This document shows positions 8,430-18,314 of a stretch of 42,368 nucleotides of DNA, in pieces. The translations under genes and the position numbers were made by a program. The notes under the pieces were generated by a model. That model ran no database searches, was not told the DNA's origin, and saw nothing but the letters and a program-made list of their open reading frames with translations. The DNA comes from Alphaproteobacteria bacterium. Its GTDB lineage: Bacteria; Pseudomonadota; Alphaproteobacteria; Puniceispirillales; Puniceispirillaceae. The DNA lies in the NCBI GenBank assembly GCA_016779005.1, contig JADHOL010000015.1, positions 1 to 42,368 of the forward strand, read 5' to 3'. Each line of letters starts with the position of its first letter. The first letter of the stretch is position 1.

Positions 8430-8815
8430 CGGCATTGATGTGTGACTCATTACATAAGAGGGGGCGTGATAACAACGCCTCACCTGCTTTACCATCATCC
8501 AATCAGTATTCGCGTTATCTTGATCGGAATATATGAGTTTGACAGAAATGAAACCACTTTCTTATTTTAAGTATATCTGGTTATGTATATCTGGTTATGT
8601 ATATCTGGGGCGTATGGGCGGTGGATTTAATCAATCCTTCCTAAAACAGCGCTTTTTGCAAGAATATCTTAGATATTACGACGCTAAAATTCATAGATAA
8701 AAAACCGTGCAAATAACATATCTGTTTTGGATACTGGTTAGCAAAATGTTTAACGAATGTTGAATCACGTAAAAAATCATACCGGATATAAACATGTTGA
8801 GCGAATTTCTTATAA
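8430..8815. other. 386-base intergenic stretch
   Basis: No convincing gene is seen. It holds a 14-base tandem repeat (8571-8608) and a 55-codon open frame (8533-8700) that runs through the repeat and lacks a good ribosome binding site. The hairpin-like GGCGT...ACGCC near 8463-8479 has no T-run, so it is not a clear terminator. The right end should contain the promoter of the MFS gene, but no clear -35/-10 pair stands out. Confidence 0.5.
8571..8608. repeat. 14-base tandem repeat, 2.7 copies
   Basis: The unit GTATATCTGGTTAT occurs twice perfectly, followed by the first ten bases of a third copy. Because 14 is not a multiple of three, each copy gain or loss shifts the frame of any reading frame across it. 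It looks like slipped-strand duplication. Confidence 0.9.
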
Positions 8816-10015
8816 ATGATTGAGCGTAGATTCTTAGCCTTCCTGATCGGGCGTGTATCTATATGGATGGCTGGCGTAATGCTTTCCGTGGCTTTGGGAT
8901 GGCACGTTTATTTAGAAACAAAAGAGCCTCTTTATCTAGCCCTTATTGGACTTATGCAGATACTACCCACATTTGCATTTTTCATAATAACAGGGGTAAT
9001 TATTGACAGGGTACAACGAAAATACATTCTGCTAATATGCACTCTTGTTGAATTTATTGCTTTTGCAGGTATTTTTTTTGCAATGCAATTTGAGGTAATT
9101 CCAATTTCTTTTATCTTTTGCATGCTTCTTATTCATGGCAGTGCGCGCGCATTTCAAATTCCCTCTGAACACGCAATTCTGCCCAATATTGTATCTTCGG
9201 AGAATTTAGCAAAAGCAGTTGCAATAACCTCTACTGTTAGTAACCTTGCTAAAACAATTGGCCCTTTAATTGCGGGGTTGCTAATTGCATTTATCGACAG
9301 GCAGGTTTACGGGATATGTCTATTTATTGTTGTCGTATCATTCACAGCATATCTATTTCTGCCAAAATTGACCATAAATGCGCCTGTTGAAACTGGCCTA
9401 AAACCATTTCTGAGCGGAATTAAATTTGTTGCTAAAAACAGAATATTGCTGGGAATAATTCTGTTAGACCTATTTATTGTTCTTCTCAGCAGCGTAGAAG
9501 CGCTACTCCCGATATATGCAGCAGACATTCTGGATGTAGGACCAAATGGACTTGGCCTAATGCGCGGAATGCCCGCGATTGGAGCTGTTGCCGCAGGTAT
9601 TGTGTTATCTAATCTTGGCCCCTTGCGCCATTGCGGTAAAAAACTATTTGCAGCCTTCGCTCTTTGTTCAATATCTGTTTTAGTATTTGGATTTTCAGAG
9701 ATATTTTGGCTAAGCCTTGTTGCCCTCTTTGTGTATGGTGCTACCGATATGCTGAGTGTGAATATACGTTTTACGCTTGCACAAACCATTACACCAGATG
9801 CTGTGCGTGGAAGAGTGAGTGCCGTTTTTGCAACCTGCACAGCGTCTTCAAATCAACTTGGTGAATTTAGAGCAGGCACCTTTGCAACAGCCATTGGTCC
9901 TATCGGAGCAACGATAATGGGCGGGGCTCTTGGATTAATCATATGCGTTGGCGGCATATTCAAATTTCCAATGCTTTGGAAGCTAGATAAAATATCAGAT
10001 CTTAAAAAAGAGTAA
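8816..10015 (+). CDS. MFS transporter, MFS_3 / EntS-like
   Basis: This 399-residue integral membrane protein has about twelve hydrophobic segments. The loop between segments two and three reads GVIIDRVQRKYIL, matching the major facilitator motif G-x3-D-R-x2-R-(K/R). The pattern FQIPSEHAILPNIV and the overall layout resemble the MFS_3 group, which includes the enterobactin exporter EntS. Substrate cannot be read from the sequence; no siderophore genes are nearby. It probably exports a small molecule across the inner membrane. The ATG at 8816 starts directly before the first membrane segment. It is separated from amt by about 200 bases and may be transcribed alone. Confidence 0.85.
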   Translation: MIERRFLAFLIGRVSIWMAGVMLSVALGWHVYLETKEPLYLALIGLMQILPTFAFFIITGVIIDRVQRKYILLICTLVEFIAFAGIFFAMQFEVIPISFIFCMLLIHGSARAFQIPSEHAILPNIVSSENLAKAVAITSTVSNLAKTIGPLIAGLLIAFIDRQVYGICLFIVVVSFTAYLFLPKLTINAPVETGLKPFLSGIKFVAKNRILLGIILLDLFIVLLSSVEALLPIYAADILDVGPNGLGLMRGMPAIGAVAAGIVLSNLGPLRHCGKKLFAAFALCSISVLVFGFSEIFWLSLVALFVYGATDMLSVNIRFTLAQTITPDAVRGRVSAVFATCTASSNQLGEFRAGTFATAIGPIGATIMGGALGLIICVGGIFKFPMLWKLDKISDLKKE

Positions 10016-10221
10016 CACGCATATCCAATCAATAATCTGCCTAAATGACGCAAATTCAATTTGTTAGATTCAAAATCAGCCCCTTATATTCTGCATATAT
10101 TTTATGCATACAGTAGATAATATGCTTAATTATAAAGCAATATTCCCAATTTGATTGTTTTAGTAGCAAAAGAAATCTCGTTTGGTACCAATCCCCCTTG
10201 ACACATTAAGGGAGGAAAACT

Positions 10222-11529
10222 GTGTTTCAAACATTATCTTTTTCAAAGAGTTGGGGTATGCTTTTATCTTGCCTTTGCTTTTTTTTACTTTTGCCTGGGT
10301 TTGCACATGCCGCAATCGACACAGGGGATACAGCATGGATTCTAACAGCCACTGCGCTGGTATTATTCATGACATTGCCGGGACTTGCTTTATTTTATGC
10401 AGGGCTGGTACAACCCAAAAATGTCGTATCTGTATTAATGCATCATTTTGCACTTGCTTGTTTATGTTCTGTATTATGGGTGGCTGTTGGCTATTCTATT
10501 GCGTTTTCAGATGGCTCGTCTTGGTTTGGCTCACTCAATAATTTATTTATGTCGAACATAACCATATCATCTGAATCTGGTACAATTCCAGAGAGTCTAT
10601 TTGCTGCTTTTCAGATGACGTTTGCTATTATCACACCAGCATTGATTATTGGAGCTTATGTAGAGCGCATTAAATTCTCTGCGGTACTTATTTTTTCAGG
10701 CGCTTGGTTGGTTATTGTTTATGCACCAGTTACACACTGGGTCTGGGGCGGCGGCTTTATGGCGAGCTGGGGCGTAATGGATTTTGCAGGCGGAATTGTT
10801 GTTCATGCAACAGCTGGAACAGCTGCTTTGGTTTGTGCAATCATTCTTGGAAAGCGCAAAAGCTTTCCAGGTCACTTGCAACCACCACACAGCCCAATTC
10901 TGACAATGATAGGCGCATCAATGCTATGGATTGGATGGTTTGGGTTCAATGGCGGCTCTGCACTTGCCGCTGGTCAAGGAGCCGCAATGGCTCTTATCGT
11001 CACGCACATATCTGCCAGTGTCGCATCACTTGTATGGATGGTGATTGAATGGCGTAAATTTGGGCGACCTTCTGTTGTGGGGATGGTTACTGGTATGGTT
11101 GCAGGTCTTGCGACAGTCACACCAGCGTCTGGGTTTATAGGCATTCCAGGCGGAATTATCCTTGGGCTTGTCGGCGGATATGGCTGTTATGTAGCCGTTG
11201 ATCTAATTCGCAACAAATTTGGCATAGATGATTCCTTAGATGTATTTGCAGTGCATGGTGTGGGGGGTATTCTTGGAACCTTGCTTGTATCTGTTCTTGC
11301 TACGGCTTCGTTTAGCGGACTTGGATTACCAGACGGTGTTTCTATATCAGACCAGTTTATGGTTCAGCTTTATTCGGTGGGTATAACTGTGGGTTGGACA
11401 GCTCTGATCAGCTTTATTATTCTAAAAGCTATTCAAGCAACCTCTGGCATTCGTATATCAGAGCAGGATGAAATAGAGGGCCTGGACGTAACCCAACATG
11501 GGGAGCGTGCCTATCATCATACAGGATAG
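10222..11529 (+). CDS. amt: Ammonium transporter, Amt family
   Basis: The 435-residue protein has a cleavable N-terminal signal peptide (about residues 1-30, ending AHA) and then about eleven membrane segments. The pore histidine pair is present: one in VVHATAGTAALV and one in FAVHGVGGILG. FYAGLVQPKNVVS near residue 60 is an Amt signature. The start is GTG, preceded by a strong GGAGG (10211-10215) at six-base spacing. No glnK gene lies beside it, unlike the common glnK-amtB pair, so any PII partner is elsewhere. It brings ammonium into the cell under nitrogen limitation. A strong hairpin terminator follows. Confidence 0.95.
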   Translation: MFQTLSFSKSWGMLLSCLCFFLLLPGFAHAAIDTGDTAWILTATALVLFMTLPGLALFYAGLVQPKNVVSVLMHHFALACLCSVLWVAVGYSIAFSDGSSWFGSLNNLFMSNITISSESGTIPESLFAAFQMTFAIITPALIIGAYVERIKFSAVLIFSGAWLVIVYAPVTHWVWGGGFMASWGVMDFAGGIVVHATAGTAALVCAIILGKRKSFPGHLQPPHSPILTMIGASMLWIGWFGFNGGSALAAGQGAAMALIVTHISASVASLVWMVIEWRKFGRPSVVGMVTGMVAGLATVTPASGFIGIPGGIILGLVGGYGCYVAVDLIRNKFGIDDSLDVFAVHGVGGILGTLLVSVLATASFSGLGLPDGVSISDQFMVQLYSVGITVGWTALISFIILKAIQATSGIRISEQDEIEGLDVTQHGERAYHHTG

Positions 11530-11546
11530 CCCTCCTGGCATTTATA

Positions 11547-11579
11547 AAAAAAGGCGCTCTATCCATGTGCGCCTTTTTT
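11547..11579. terminator. Bidirectional terminator between amt and queG
   Basis: An 11-base-pair stem (AAAAAAGGCGC with GCGCCTTTTTT) surrounds an 11-base loop. It has a T-run on each strand, so it can stop both amt (plus) and queG (minus). Its right edge overlaps two bases of the queG stop codon. Confidence 0.9.
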
Positions 11580-12690
11580 ATATGGCTGCACCCCATTCCG
11601 CTACAAGCTCTGGCTGGGTGTCCTTATACTGGCTTTTTAAGTGTTGGAATTGCTCATTAGTGCAAAGCTGGCGCAAGGCCCAGATAGCCATTATTTTCAC
11701 CGCAATAACGTCATCATCCAAATAGCGGATTATAATAGGTATAAGTGACCGGTCAGACGAATTTCCAGCTGCAATTAGGCAGTTGCGCATAAACTTCTTA
11801 TAACCTGCCCTGCGCACGGGTGTGCCTGAAAAGAATTCCCTAAATCCAGAATCTGTTAAAGATAATAGCATACTAAGTCGAAGCAAGCCTGGCTTCTCTC
11901 CTATTTGCATTCTTGTATCAGAGGCCGTCTGGGCAAATTTATTCCAAGGGCAAATTGCCAGACAATCATCACAGCCAAAAATACGGTTCCCAATTGGCTT
12001 GCGATATTCGGTCTCGATAATGCCATCAAATTCAATTGTCAGATAAGAAATACATCGCCGTGCATCCAACTTATAGGGCGCCGGAAACGCATTAGTTGGA
12101 CAAATATCCAAACATTTCTGACAGCTACCACAATGATCTTCACTTGCATTTTGTGTTACTAATTCTGCGTCTGTTAGGATAATGCCCAAAAACAACCAAG
12201 AACCAAATTTCTGAGAGACTAGATTAGTATGCTTACCCTGCCATCCTATTCCAGATTTAACAGCCAACGGTTTTTCCATAATAGGTGCTGTATCAACAAA
12301 CACCTTAACCTCACCTTCAAATTTGGACATAAACTGACTTGCAATTTGTTTTAGCCTGCCTTTCATAACGCCATGATAGTCTTTCGATCGCGCATAAACA
12401 GATATATTGCCATGTTCAGAGCGAGATATATTGTCCATCGGATTATGATCTGGGCCATAATTCTTAGCAAAAATTATCGCCGTTTTAGCGTTCTGCCACA
12501 TATGTTCAGGTGACAGCCGACGCTCAATAGTCTGTTCAAGCCACGCCATTTCACCGTGATAGCCCTTATCTAAAAAATCACGAAGATGCTGTTGGGTCTC
12601 ATTGGATAATGTTGCATCGGCAATTCGAACTTCATCAAATTCATAACGCTTTGCTGTTTTTTCTAGCCACGGATAAATATCTATCATCAT
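11578..12690 (-). CDS. queG: Epoxyqueuosine reductase
   Basis: This 370-residue enzyme reduces epoxyqueuosine to queuosine in the wobble position of GUN tRNAs, the last step of queuosine synthesis. It uses a cobalamin and two [4Fe-4S] clusters. The cluster motifs are visible as CGSCQKCLDICPTNAF and CDDCLAICPWNKF. The C-terminal part has helical HEAT-like repeats (LIPIIIRYLDDDVIAVKIMA). It lies 14 bases after tgt on the minus strand and is the last gene of the kdsD-queA-tgt-queG run. Its stop lies at the edge of the shared terminator. Confidence 0.95.
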   Translation of the reverse strand: MMIDIYPWLEKTAKRYEFDEVRIADATLSNETQQHLRDFLDKGYHGEMAWLEQTIERRLSPEHMWQNAKTAIIFAKNYGPDHNPMDNISRSEHGNISVYARSKDYHGVMKGRLKQIASQFMSKFEGEVKVFVDTAPIMEKPLAVKSGIGWQGKHTNLVSQKFGSWLFLGIILTDAELVTQNASEDHCGSCQKCLDICPTNAFPAPYKLDARRCISYLTIEFDGIIETEYRKPIGNRIFGCDDCLAICPWNKFAQTASDTRMQIGEKPGLLRLSMLLSLTDSGFREFFSGTPVRRAGYKKFMRNCLIAAGNSSDRSLIPIIIRYLDDDVIAVKIMAIWALRQLCTNEQFQHLKSQYKDTQPELVAEWGAAI

Positions 12691-12704
12691 GAAAAAACCT
12701 TACC

Positions 12705-13850
12705 CTAAAGCAGAGGAATGTCGCCTTGTGCCTGCTCTTGATGAAAGTTGGATAGAAATTTGGTAAATTGTCCTTCTTTAATAGCGTTGCGAATAAGACG
12801 CATTAATTCCTGATAATAGGTTAAATTATGCCAAGTAAGAAGCGTAAGGCCTTGTATTTCGTCTGCCTTGAATAGATGATGTAAATATCCACGACTATAA
12901 TTGGTGCATGCAGGACATGAACATGCCTCATCTAAGGCTCTTAAATCATCTGCATGACGTGCATTTTTTATATTTACAGCCCCAAATCTGGTAAATGCCT
13001 GGCCTGTTCTGCCTGACCGTGTCGGTAATACGCAATCAAACATATCAACCCCTCTTGAAACAGCGCCCACAATATCAGATGGCTTGCCAACACCCATTAA
13101 ATATCGCGGCTTATCTTGTCTCATGTGAGGGGTTGTTGTTGCCAATGTTTCAAACATTAATTCCTGCCCCTCTCCTACTGCAAGGCCCCCTATTGCATAT
13201 CCTTCAAATCCGATCTCATGCAGCTGCTCAATACTTTGCAACCGAAGGTCTGGATATACCGAGCCTTGAACAATTCCAAATTGTCCATAGCCTTTCCTAT
13301 CTATAAAGGCGCTTCGCGATCTTGCTGCCCAACGCATAGATAATTCCATGGATTGAGCTGCTTGGGATTTTGTTGCTGGATACGGCGTGCATTCATCAAA
13401 CGCCATGGTGATGGTAGCATCAAGCTTATGTTGAATTTGGGTTGAGATTTCAGGAGTTAATAAATGCCTGCTTCCATCAATATGGCTTTTAAAGGTAACC
13501 CCATTTTCATCTAACTTTCTGAGCGGGCCTAGCGACATTACTTGGAAGCCGCCTGAATCTGTAAGTAATGGTCCCTTCCAGTTCATCATTGCGGGAACAC
13601 CACCAAGCCGTGCCACCCTATCAGGGCCTGGGCGCAACATTAAATGATAAGTATTCGATAGAATAATTTGAGCGCCTGTTTGTGCAACAGCCTCTGGCAT
13701 CATACCCTTAACAGATGCAGCCGTGCCAACAGGCATAAATGCTGGTGTATCAATTCGCCCAAATCCAGTATGCACCGTACCTAATCTTGCTTGTTGATCC
13801 TGAGTAATTAGCTCAAATGAAAATTTTTCTGCCGAATTTTTATTACTCAT
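12705..13850 (-). CDS. tgt: Queuine tRNA-ribosyltransferase
   Basis: TGT exchanges guanine 34 for the queuosine precursor preQ1 in Asp, Asn, His and Tyr tRNAs. The 381-residue protein has the catalytic aspartate motif [11 protein letters not shown], the second aspartate region MFDCVLPTR, and the zinc site [18 protein letters not shown] (three Cys and a His). The start at 13850 was chosen because its ATG overlaps the queA stop (ATGA) and an A/G-rich stretch precedes it. A longer frame from 13871 would overlap queA by 25 bases and has no family support. It is coupled to queA upstream and followed by queG. Confidence 0.95.
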   Translation of the reverse strand: MSNKNSAEKFSFELITQDQQARLGTVHTGFGRIDTPAFMPVGTAASVKGMMPEAVAQTGAQIILSNTYHLMLRPGPDRVARLGGVPAMMNWKGPLLTDSGGFQVMSLGPLRKLDENGVTFKSHIDGSRHLLTPEISTQIQHKLDATITMAFDECTPYPATKSQAAQSMELSMRWAARSRSAFIDRKGYGQFGIVQGSVYPDLRLQSIEQLHEIGFEGYAIGGLAVGEGQELMFETLATTTPHMRQDKPRYLMGVGKPSDIVGAVSRGVDMFDCVLPTRSGRTGQAFTRFGAVNIKNARHADDLRALDEACSCPACTNYSRGYLHHLFKADEIQGLTLLTWHNLTYYQELMRLIRNAIKEGQFTKFLSNFHQEQAQGDIPLL

Positions 13851-14884
13851 TTTTTCTTCTCTAATAAACATCCATCTCCATAGCTAAAAAATCGATAGCG
13901 ATGATCGACGGCATGCTGATACACCGCTTTCATTTCGTCAAATCCAGCAAAAGCACTTACAAGCATTAATAAGGTAGATTTTGGCAAATGAAAATTTGTC
14001 AGCAACATATCTACAACTTGGAATGCATATCCAGGGGTGATAAACAAATCTGTATCCCCTTTAAATGCTTGCATCTTTCCAAATTTTGCCCAGATAGACT
14101 CCACAATTCGCAAACTTGTTGTACCAATACATATAACCCTTCTGTTATTTTGCTTAGCCTCATTGATTTTATTCGCGATTTCTTGGGTTACTTCCCCCCA
14201 CTCGCTATGCATTTTATGCTCTGATAGATTTTCTGATTTAACGGGCAAAAAAGTTCCTGCACCCACATGCAAGGTAACCATTTCGATTTGGGCGCCAGTA
14301 TCTAACACGGATTGTTTTAATTCTGGTGTAAAATGTAATCCTGCTGTGGGTGCGGCAACAGCGCCAATTTTTTCAGCAAATACTGTTTGATAATTCACCA
14401 TATCAGAATAATCCCCCTCCCGGTCACGCTTTATATAGGGGGGCAACGGCATTTTCCCGTATTTTTCAATTCTCTGCACTAAACTAGTGCTACTATGGTT
14501 AAACGTTATCAATACCTCACCAGCGGAACGGCGTTCATCCACAATTGCTTCAAATCCGTCACCAAAATCAATTACCGCATTTAAAACACATTTTTTTGCA
14601 GGTTTAGCAAAGGCAAGCCAGCTATCCTCTGATAGTTGTTTATGCAAGGTTAGGCCTATGTTTTTATCATTAATCCTGCCATGTAGCTGTGCTGGAATTA
14701 CTTTTGTATCATTTGCCAACAGCAAATCATCTGCCCGAAGCAGTGAGGGTAAATCCCGCATTACATAGTCGTTTAGATTATCCCGTGCGACATGCAAAAG
14801 GCGCGCAAGATCCCTTGGATCAAAAGGGCTCTGTGCGATTAATTCAGATGGCAGAGAATAGTTAAAATCCGATAAACGATACAT
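13847..14884 (-). CDS. queA: S-adenosylmethionine:tRNA ribosyltransferase-isomerase
   Basis: QueA transfers and rearranges the ribosyl part of S-adenosylmethionine onto preQ1 in tRNA to give epoxyqueuosine. The 345-residue protein begins with the typical [18 protein letters not shown] and contains [35 protein letters not shown] and [17 protein letters not shown]. It lies two bases after kdsD and overlaps tgt by four. With tgt and queG it forms the tRNA-modifying end of the queuosine pathway; preQ1 synthesis genes are not in this window. Confidence 0.96.
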   Translation of the reverse strand: MYRLSDFNYSLPSELIAQSPFDPRDLARLLHVARDNLNDYVMRDLPSLLRADDLLLANDTKVIPAQLHGRINDKNIGLTLHKQLSEDSWLAFAKPAKKCVLNAVIDFGDGFEAIVDERRSAGEVLITFNHSSTSLVQRIEKYGKMPLPPYIKRDREGDYSDMVNYQTVFAEKIGAVAAPTAGLHFTPELKQSVLDTGAQIEMVTLHVGAGTFLPVKSENLSEHKMHSEWGEVTQEIANKINEAKQNNRRVICIGTTSLRIVESIWAKFGKMQAFKGDTDLFITPGYAFQVVDMLLTNFHLPKSTLLMLVSAFAGFDEMKAVYQHAVDHRYRFFSYGDGCLLEKKK

Positions 14885-14886
14885 GA

Positions 14887-15831
14887 CTAATAAATTTGAA
14901 CCACACCATTAATAAATCCATTATCATCGACAACAACGAGACTTTGAACACGCGCTTCCAGCATTTTTTCTTCGGCGGCCACCATCATTTCATCTTCTGA
15001 GATTGTAAGCGGGGATGTATTCATAACACTGCCAGCTTTTGCAGATGAAAGATTTGTTCCCATCACTAACATACGCCTTAAATCACCATCGGTAATGATA
15101 CCTTGTAGCTTGTTATCTTCTTGTACAAGAGCCAAACCTAATCTTGCTTCTGTCATGATAACAATCACTTCTGACATAGACATAGTTGCATCTACGAGCG
15201 GCAAATCGCGCTCAGACATTCTGTCCTTGACGCGAGAGAGCAATCGCATTCCAAGCATTCCGCCTGGATGATTTGCTGCAAAATCCTCAGGCTTGAAGCC
15301 AGAGCGGCTCATTAAGGCAATTGCAAGTGCGTCCCCCATAACAAGAGTAGTTAATGTTGAGGTTGTCGGCGCAAGGTTCAAGGGACATGCCTCTCTGTCT
15401 ATTGATACATCAAGTGCAATATCCGATATCTTGGCTAGTGTTGAATCCAGTGAGCCAACAATTGCGATAATTTTCACATCAAGTCTTTTGAACGCTGGCA
15501 GTAATTTAATCACCTCTTCTGTTTCTCCAGAATTAGAGATTAGCAAAACCACACTTTTTTCTCGAACCATGCCTAAATCGCCATGTATCGCTTCTGCAGG
15601 GTGCAAAAACAAAGCAGCTGTTCCTGTTGATGAGAATGTTGCCGCAATTTTTCGCCCCACAAGACCAGATTTGCCCATACCGCAGATAATAACATGCTGC
15701 GCTGTATTAGAAATGAGGGAGACAGCCTCATCAAAACGTGAATCCAGCCCATCTTCCAATTTATTAAGGGCCGCGCGATAGGTAGCGAACATATTTTGAA
15801 TATCAGGGATTAGCATTTTTTTTAAAACCAT
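14887..15831 (-). CDS. kdsD: D-arabinose 5-phosphate isomerase (SIS + two CBS domains)
   Basis: The KpsF/GutQ/KdsD family converts ribulose 5-phosphate to arabinose 5-phosphate for Kdo, the inner sugar of lipopolysaccharide. The SIS domain shows CGMGKSGLVGRKIAATFSST, HPAEAIHGDLGM and LLISNSGETEEV. Two CBS domains follow from about residue 200. The ATG at 15831 gives 314 residues; in-frame alternatives are a TTG at 15846 and an ATG at 15816, and none has a clear ribosome binding site. It lies 75 bases downstream of mobA on the same strand and two bases before queA. No other Kdo gene is adjacent. Confidence 0.9.
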   Translation of the reverse strand: MVLKKMLIPDIQNMFATYRAALNKLEDGLDSRFDEAVSLISNTAQHVIICGMGKSGLVGRKIAATFSSTGTAALFLHPAEAIHGDLGMVREKSVVLLISNSGETEEVIKLLPAFKRLDVKIIAIVGSLDSTLAKISDIALDVSIDREACPLNLAPTTSTLTTLVMGDALAIALMSRSGFKPEDFAANHPGGMLGMRLLSRVKDRMSERDLPLVDATMSMSEVIVIMTEARLGLALVQEDNKLQGIITDGDLRRMLVMGTNLSSAKAGSVMNTSPLTISEDEMMVAAEEKMLEARVQSLVVVDDNGFINGVVQIY

Positions 15832-15905
15832 TCCAATGCGTATCAATTAAGCCAAATTTATGAGATATATTTACTTAACTTTAGTAGTAAAAGCGAGAAT
15901 TTTGA

Positions 15906-16523
15906 TTAAGCTTGGTTAGTCGATTTGACGATTTTATGGGCATAATCAATATCTTGCTGGGTATTTATATTCAAAAACGGATCAGGGTTTGCCGAAAAAT
16001 CCTCATAAACCGTTTTATACCGAGCGGTAAATAAGTCTATTTTCCGAATTTCCTGTTCCAGAATTGCCTCTTCTAATGCGTCTGCTAGCTCTATATTCCA
16101 TAAGCAAAACACTGGATGGTGCCGCCCATTACTAGACGCCATTGCGATATCTGCGTTTGAGGCAAGGCTTTTTGAGTATAATCTCTCACCCAAATCATCT
16201 GGAATGAAGGGGGCGTCTGTTGCGCAAGATAACAGCCATTTAGCAAAAGGAATATGCTTCTTCGTATATTGCATCATAGATAACACCCCGCAAAGAGGGC
16301 CAAAATACCCATCAATAACATCTGGAATAATCGCTAGATTAAATTTTGAAAATCGCTCTATCTCTCCATTGGCGTTTAAAATTCTATTTGGAAAATGCGC
16401 TGTTTTCTCCAATTGCCAGTTTAATATGGGTTTGTCTGCAATTTCAATTAAGCACTTATCGATACCGCCAAGGCGCCTTGCAAGTCCGCCTGCTAGAAAA
16501 CCAACAACAACATCATTAATCAT
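15906..16523 (-). CDS. mobA: Molybdenum cofactor guanylyltransferase
   Basis: MobA attaches GMP to molybdopterin to form the MGD cofactor used by DMSO-reductase-family enzymes such as formate dehydrogenase. The 205-residue protein has the N-terminal nucleotide-binding motif GFLAGGLARRLGGIDKCL, and CATDAPFIPDDL matches the metal-binding aspartate region. Length is normal. Its start overlaps the fdhD stop by four bases, so the two are translationally coupled. The pairing with fdhD and the formate dehydrogenase at 948-5473 points to a shared purpose. Confidence 0.93.
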   Translation of the reverse strand: MINDVVVGFLAGGLARRLGGIDKCLIEIADKPILNWQLEKTAHFPNRILNANGEIERFSKFNLAIIPDVIDGYFGPLCGVLSMMQYTKKHIPFAKWLLSCATDAPFIPDDLGERLYSKSLASNADIAMASSNGRHHPVFCLWNIELADALEEAILEQEIRKIDLFTARYKTVYEDFSANPDPFLNINTQQDIDYAHKIVKSTNQA

Positions 16524-17413
16524 AAGCTAGGTTCATCATTCATTCTACGTTGCGCAGAGCGGTTATCCCTCTCTAAATCTGGATCCGTATTATAATCATC
16601 AAAAATAATACGCTCTTCTCCAGATAAGGCTACAAACCTGCTTCCCCGTGCCCTTCCGATAAGCGTTAATCCAGCTTTTCTAGCAAGCGAAACGCCAGCT
16701 TCTGTAAAGCCAGAACGCGAAATTAAAATAGGCAACCCCATTATAACTGTCTTTAACACCATCTCAGAAGTAAGCCTTCCCGTGGTATAAAAAACCTTGT
16801 CAGCTGCGGTAATTTTATTCTGAAACATCACACCTGAAATTTTATCGACCGCATTATGACGTCCAATATCTTCCATATAAATTAGCGGCTCATCACCAAT
16901 AGCAAGCACACATCCATGAATAGCGCCTGCTTTGAGGTATAAGCTTGGAGTAGTGTTTATCTTTTTGGATAGGTTAATTATCTGAGACTTTGAAATTATT
17001 GAATTTTTTGAAAGTTTGATTGAATCAAATTTATCAACCATATCCCCATATATTGTCCCCTGAGCACAGCCACTAGTGCGGATTTTTGATTGTAGTTTTT
17101 CCTCAAAATTCGTTTTTGTATCTGTGCGTACTACAATAACGGATAATTCCTCATCATAATCTATTGCTTCTATTTTATCTTCTTGGCTAATCATGTTTTG
17201 ATTAAATAAAAAACCAACCGCAAGCTCTTCTAAATAGTCCCCAACGGTCATCGCTGTTACTATCTCTTGATTATTTAAAAATAGGGTTACCGCCTTTTCA
17301 GCTACTACTGGCAATTGAACGGATTGTCCATCTGCGTCCATTCCTTGCAATTGGGTTGTAAGGCCTGCTGCAGTAACATTAGGGCCAATATAAAAGTGAG
17401 AGTCAGTCATCAT
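16520..17413 (-). CDS. fdhD: Formate dehydrogenase sulfurtransferase FdhD
   Basis: FdhD passes sulfur from a cysteine desulfurase to the molybdenum bis-MGD cofactor, which formate dehydrogenase needs for activity. Recognised by TSGCAQGTIYGD, AGAIHGCVLA, YMEDIGRHNAVDKI, FYTTGRLTSEMV and ARGSRFVALSGEERI. The C-x-x-C of the E. coli protein is here a single cysteine followed by A-Q-G, so the sulfur relay may rely on one thiol. The protein is 297 residues. It is divergent from nadK, with about 100 bases between their starts, and overlaps mobA downstream. Confidence 0.93.
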   Translation of the reverse strand: MMTDSHFYIGPNVTAAGLTTQLQGMDADGQSVQLPVVAEKAVTLFLNNQEIVTAMTVGDYLEELAVGFLFNQNMISQEDKIEAIDYDEELSVIVVRTDTKTNFEEKLQSKIRTSGCAQGTIYGDMVDKFDSIKLSKNSIISKSQIINLSKKINTTPSLYLKAGAIHGCVLAIGDEPLIYMEDIGRHNAVDKISGVMFQNKITAADKVFYTTGRLTSEMVLKTVIMGLPILISRSGFTEAGVSLARKAGLTLIGRARGSRFVALSGEERIIFDDYNTDPDLERDNRSAQRRMNDEPSL

Positions 17414-17512
17414 ATATCTCTATTTTTATCAGAACAGGAAAAGTTATCAGATGATATTTGTTTTTACAGTTTTCTTACGCTAAATTAAAAAGGAGCTGTT
17501 AGGTATCCTATT

Positions 17513-18271
17513 ATGAAAATACATTTTAAATCTTCAAAACACAAACAGGCAGAGATTTTATTTAATCAATTGTCAGATAGATACACCCAAAACGCTATAG
17601 AAGATGCGGATGTAATTGTTGCCCTTGGCGGTGATGGGCAAATGCTCTCCTGTCTTAAAGAATCCATTGAATATGAAATTCCTGTATTTGGAATAAATTG
17701 CGGCCATGTTGGTTTTTTAATGAATGAGGACAAGAAAACAGACTTAGTAGAGCGCATAAGCAAGGCTGAAGCCGCGCCAATACACCCTATCTTAATGCAT
17801 GCCACCAAATTCAACGGACAAACACAAGAAGCGCTCGCTATAAACGAGATATCGCTGTTAAGACAAACCCATAATGCGGCTCATTGTCAAATAACAATCA
17901 ACGATAAAATTGAGCTAGAACAACTGGTATGTGACGGTGTTATGATAGCAACACCAGCAGGCTCAACAGCCTATAATTTATCAGCACATGGTCCCATCAT
18001 TCCGATAGGCGCTGAATTGCTGGCGCTTACACCTATATCCCCCTTCAGGCCAAGGCGTTGGCGAGGGGCATTACTACCTGCATCATCTACTGTTAATATT
18101 AAGGTTTTAAGCCATGAATTTAGGCCTCAATCTGTAACAGCTGACAATCTAGAAGTGCGTGATATCAAAGAAGTAACCATCCGCCAAGAAAACCAAATAA
18201 CATTGCGTTTATTATTTGATGCAGGCGCATCCCTTGCCGAACGAACCATAAGTGAGCAGTTTTTAGCCTAA
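17513..18271 (+). CDS. nadK: NAD kinase
   Basis: NAD kinase phosphorylates NAD to NADP. The 252-residue protein has the catalytic GGDG motif in VIVALGGDGQML, FGINCGHVGFLMN, the ATP/NAD-binding TPAGSTAYNLSAHGPI segment, and SVTADN near the end. Length is typical of the short bacterial form. It begins about 100 bases from fdhD on the opposite strand and converges on the hydrolase gene at 18306, so it appears to be its own unit. Confidence 0.95.
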   Translation: MKIHFKSSKHKQAEILFNQLSDRYTQNAIEDADVIVALGGDGQMLSCLKESIEYEIPVFGINCGHVGFLMNEDKKTDLVERISKAEAAPIHPILMHATKFNGQTQEALAINEISLLRQTHNAAHCQITINDKIELEQLVCDGVMIATPAGSTAYNLSAHGPIIPIGAELLALTPISPFRPRRWRGALLPASSTVNIKVLSHEFRPQSVTADNLEVRDIKEVTIRQENQITLRLLFDAGASLAERTISEQFLA

Positions 18272-18292
18272 GCTTGTTTTTACACATACATC

Positions 18293-18314
18293 ATCTAGGC
18301 GTTATCTAGGCGTT
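18293..18314. repeat. Perfect 11-base tandem duplication
   Basis: ATCTAGGCGTT occurs twice without a gap. It covers the stop codon region of the minus-strand hydrolase and part of the short gap after nadK. Probably a small slippage duplication. Confidence 0.85.

Noticed and set aside
9307..9840. Minus-strand frame of 177 codons in the MFS gene
   Set aside because: Antisense shadow of a clear membrane transporter; composition is unlike a protein and no start signal exists.
15293..15781. Plus-strand frame of 162 codons in kdsD
   Set aside because: Antisense to the conserved SIS domain; no independent support.
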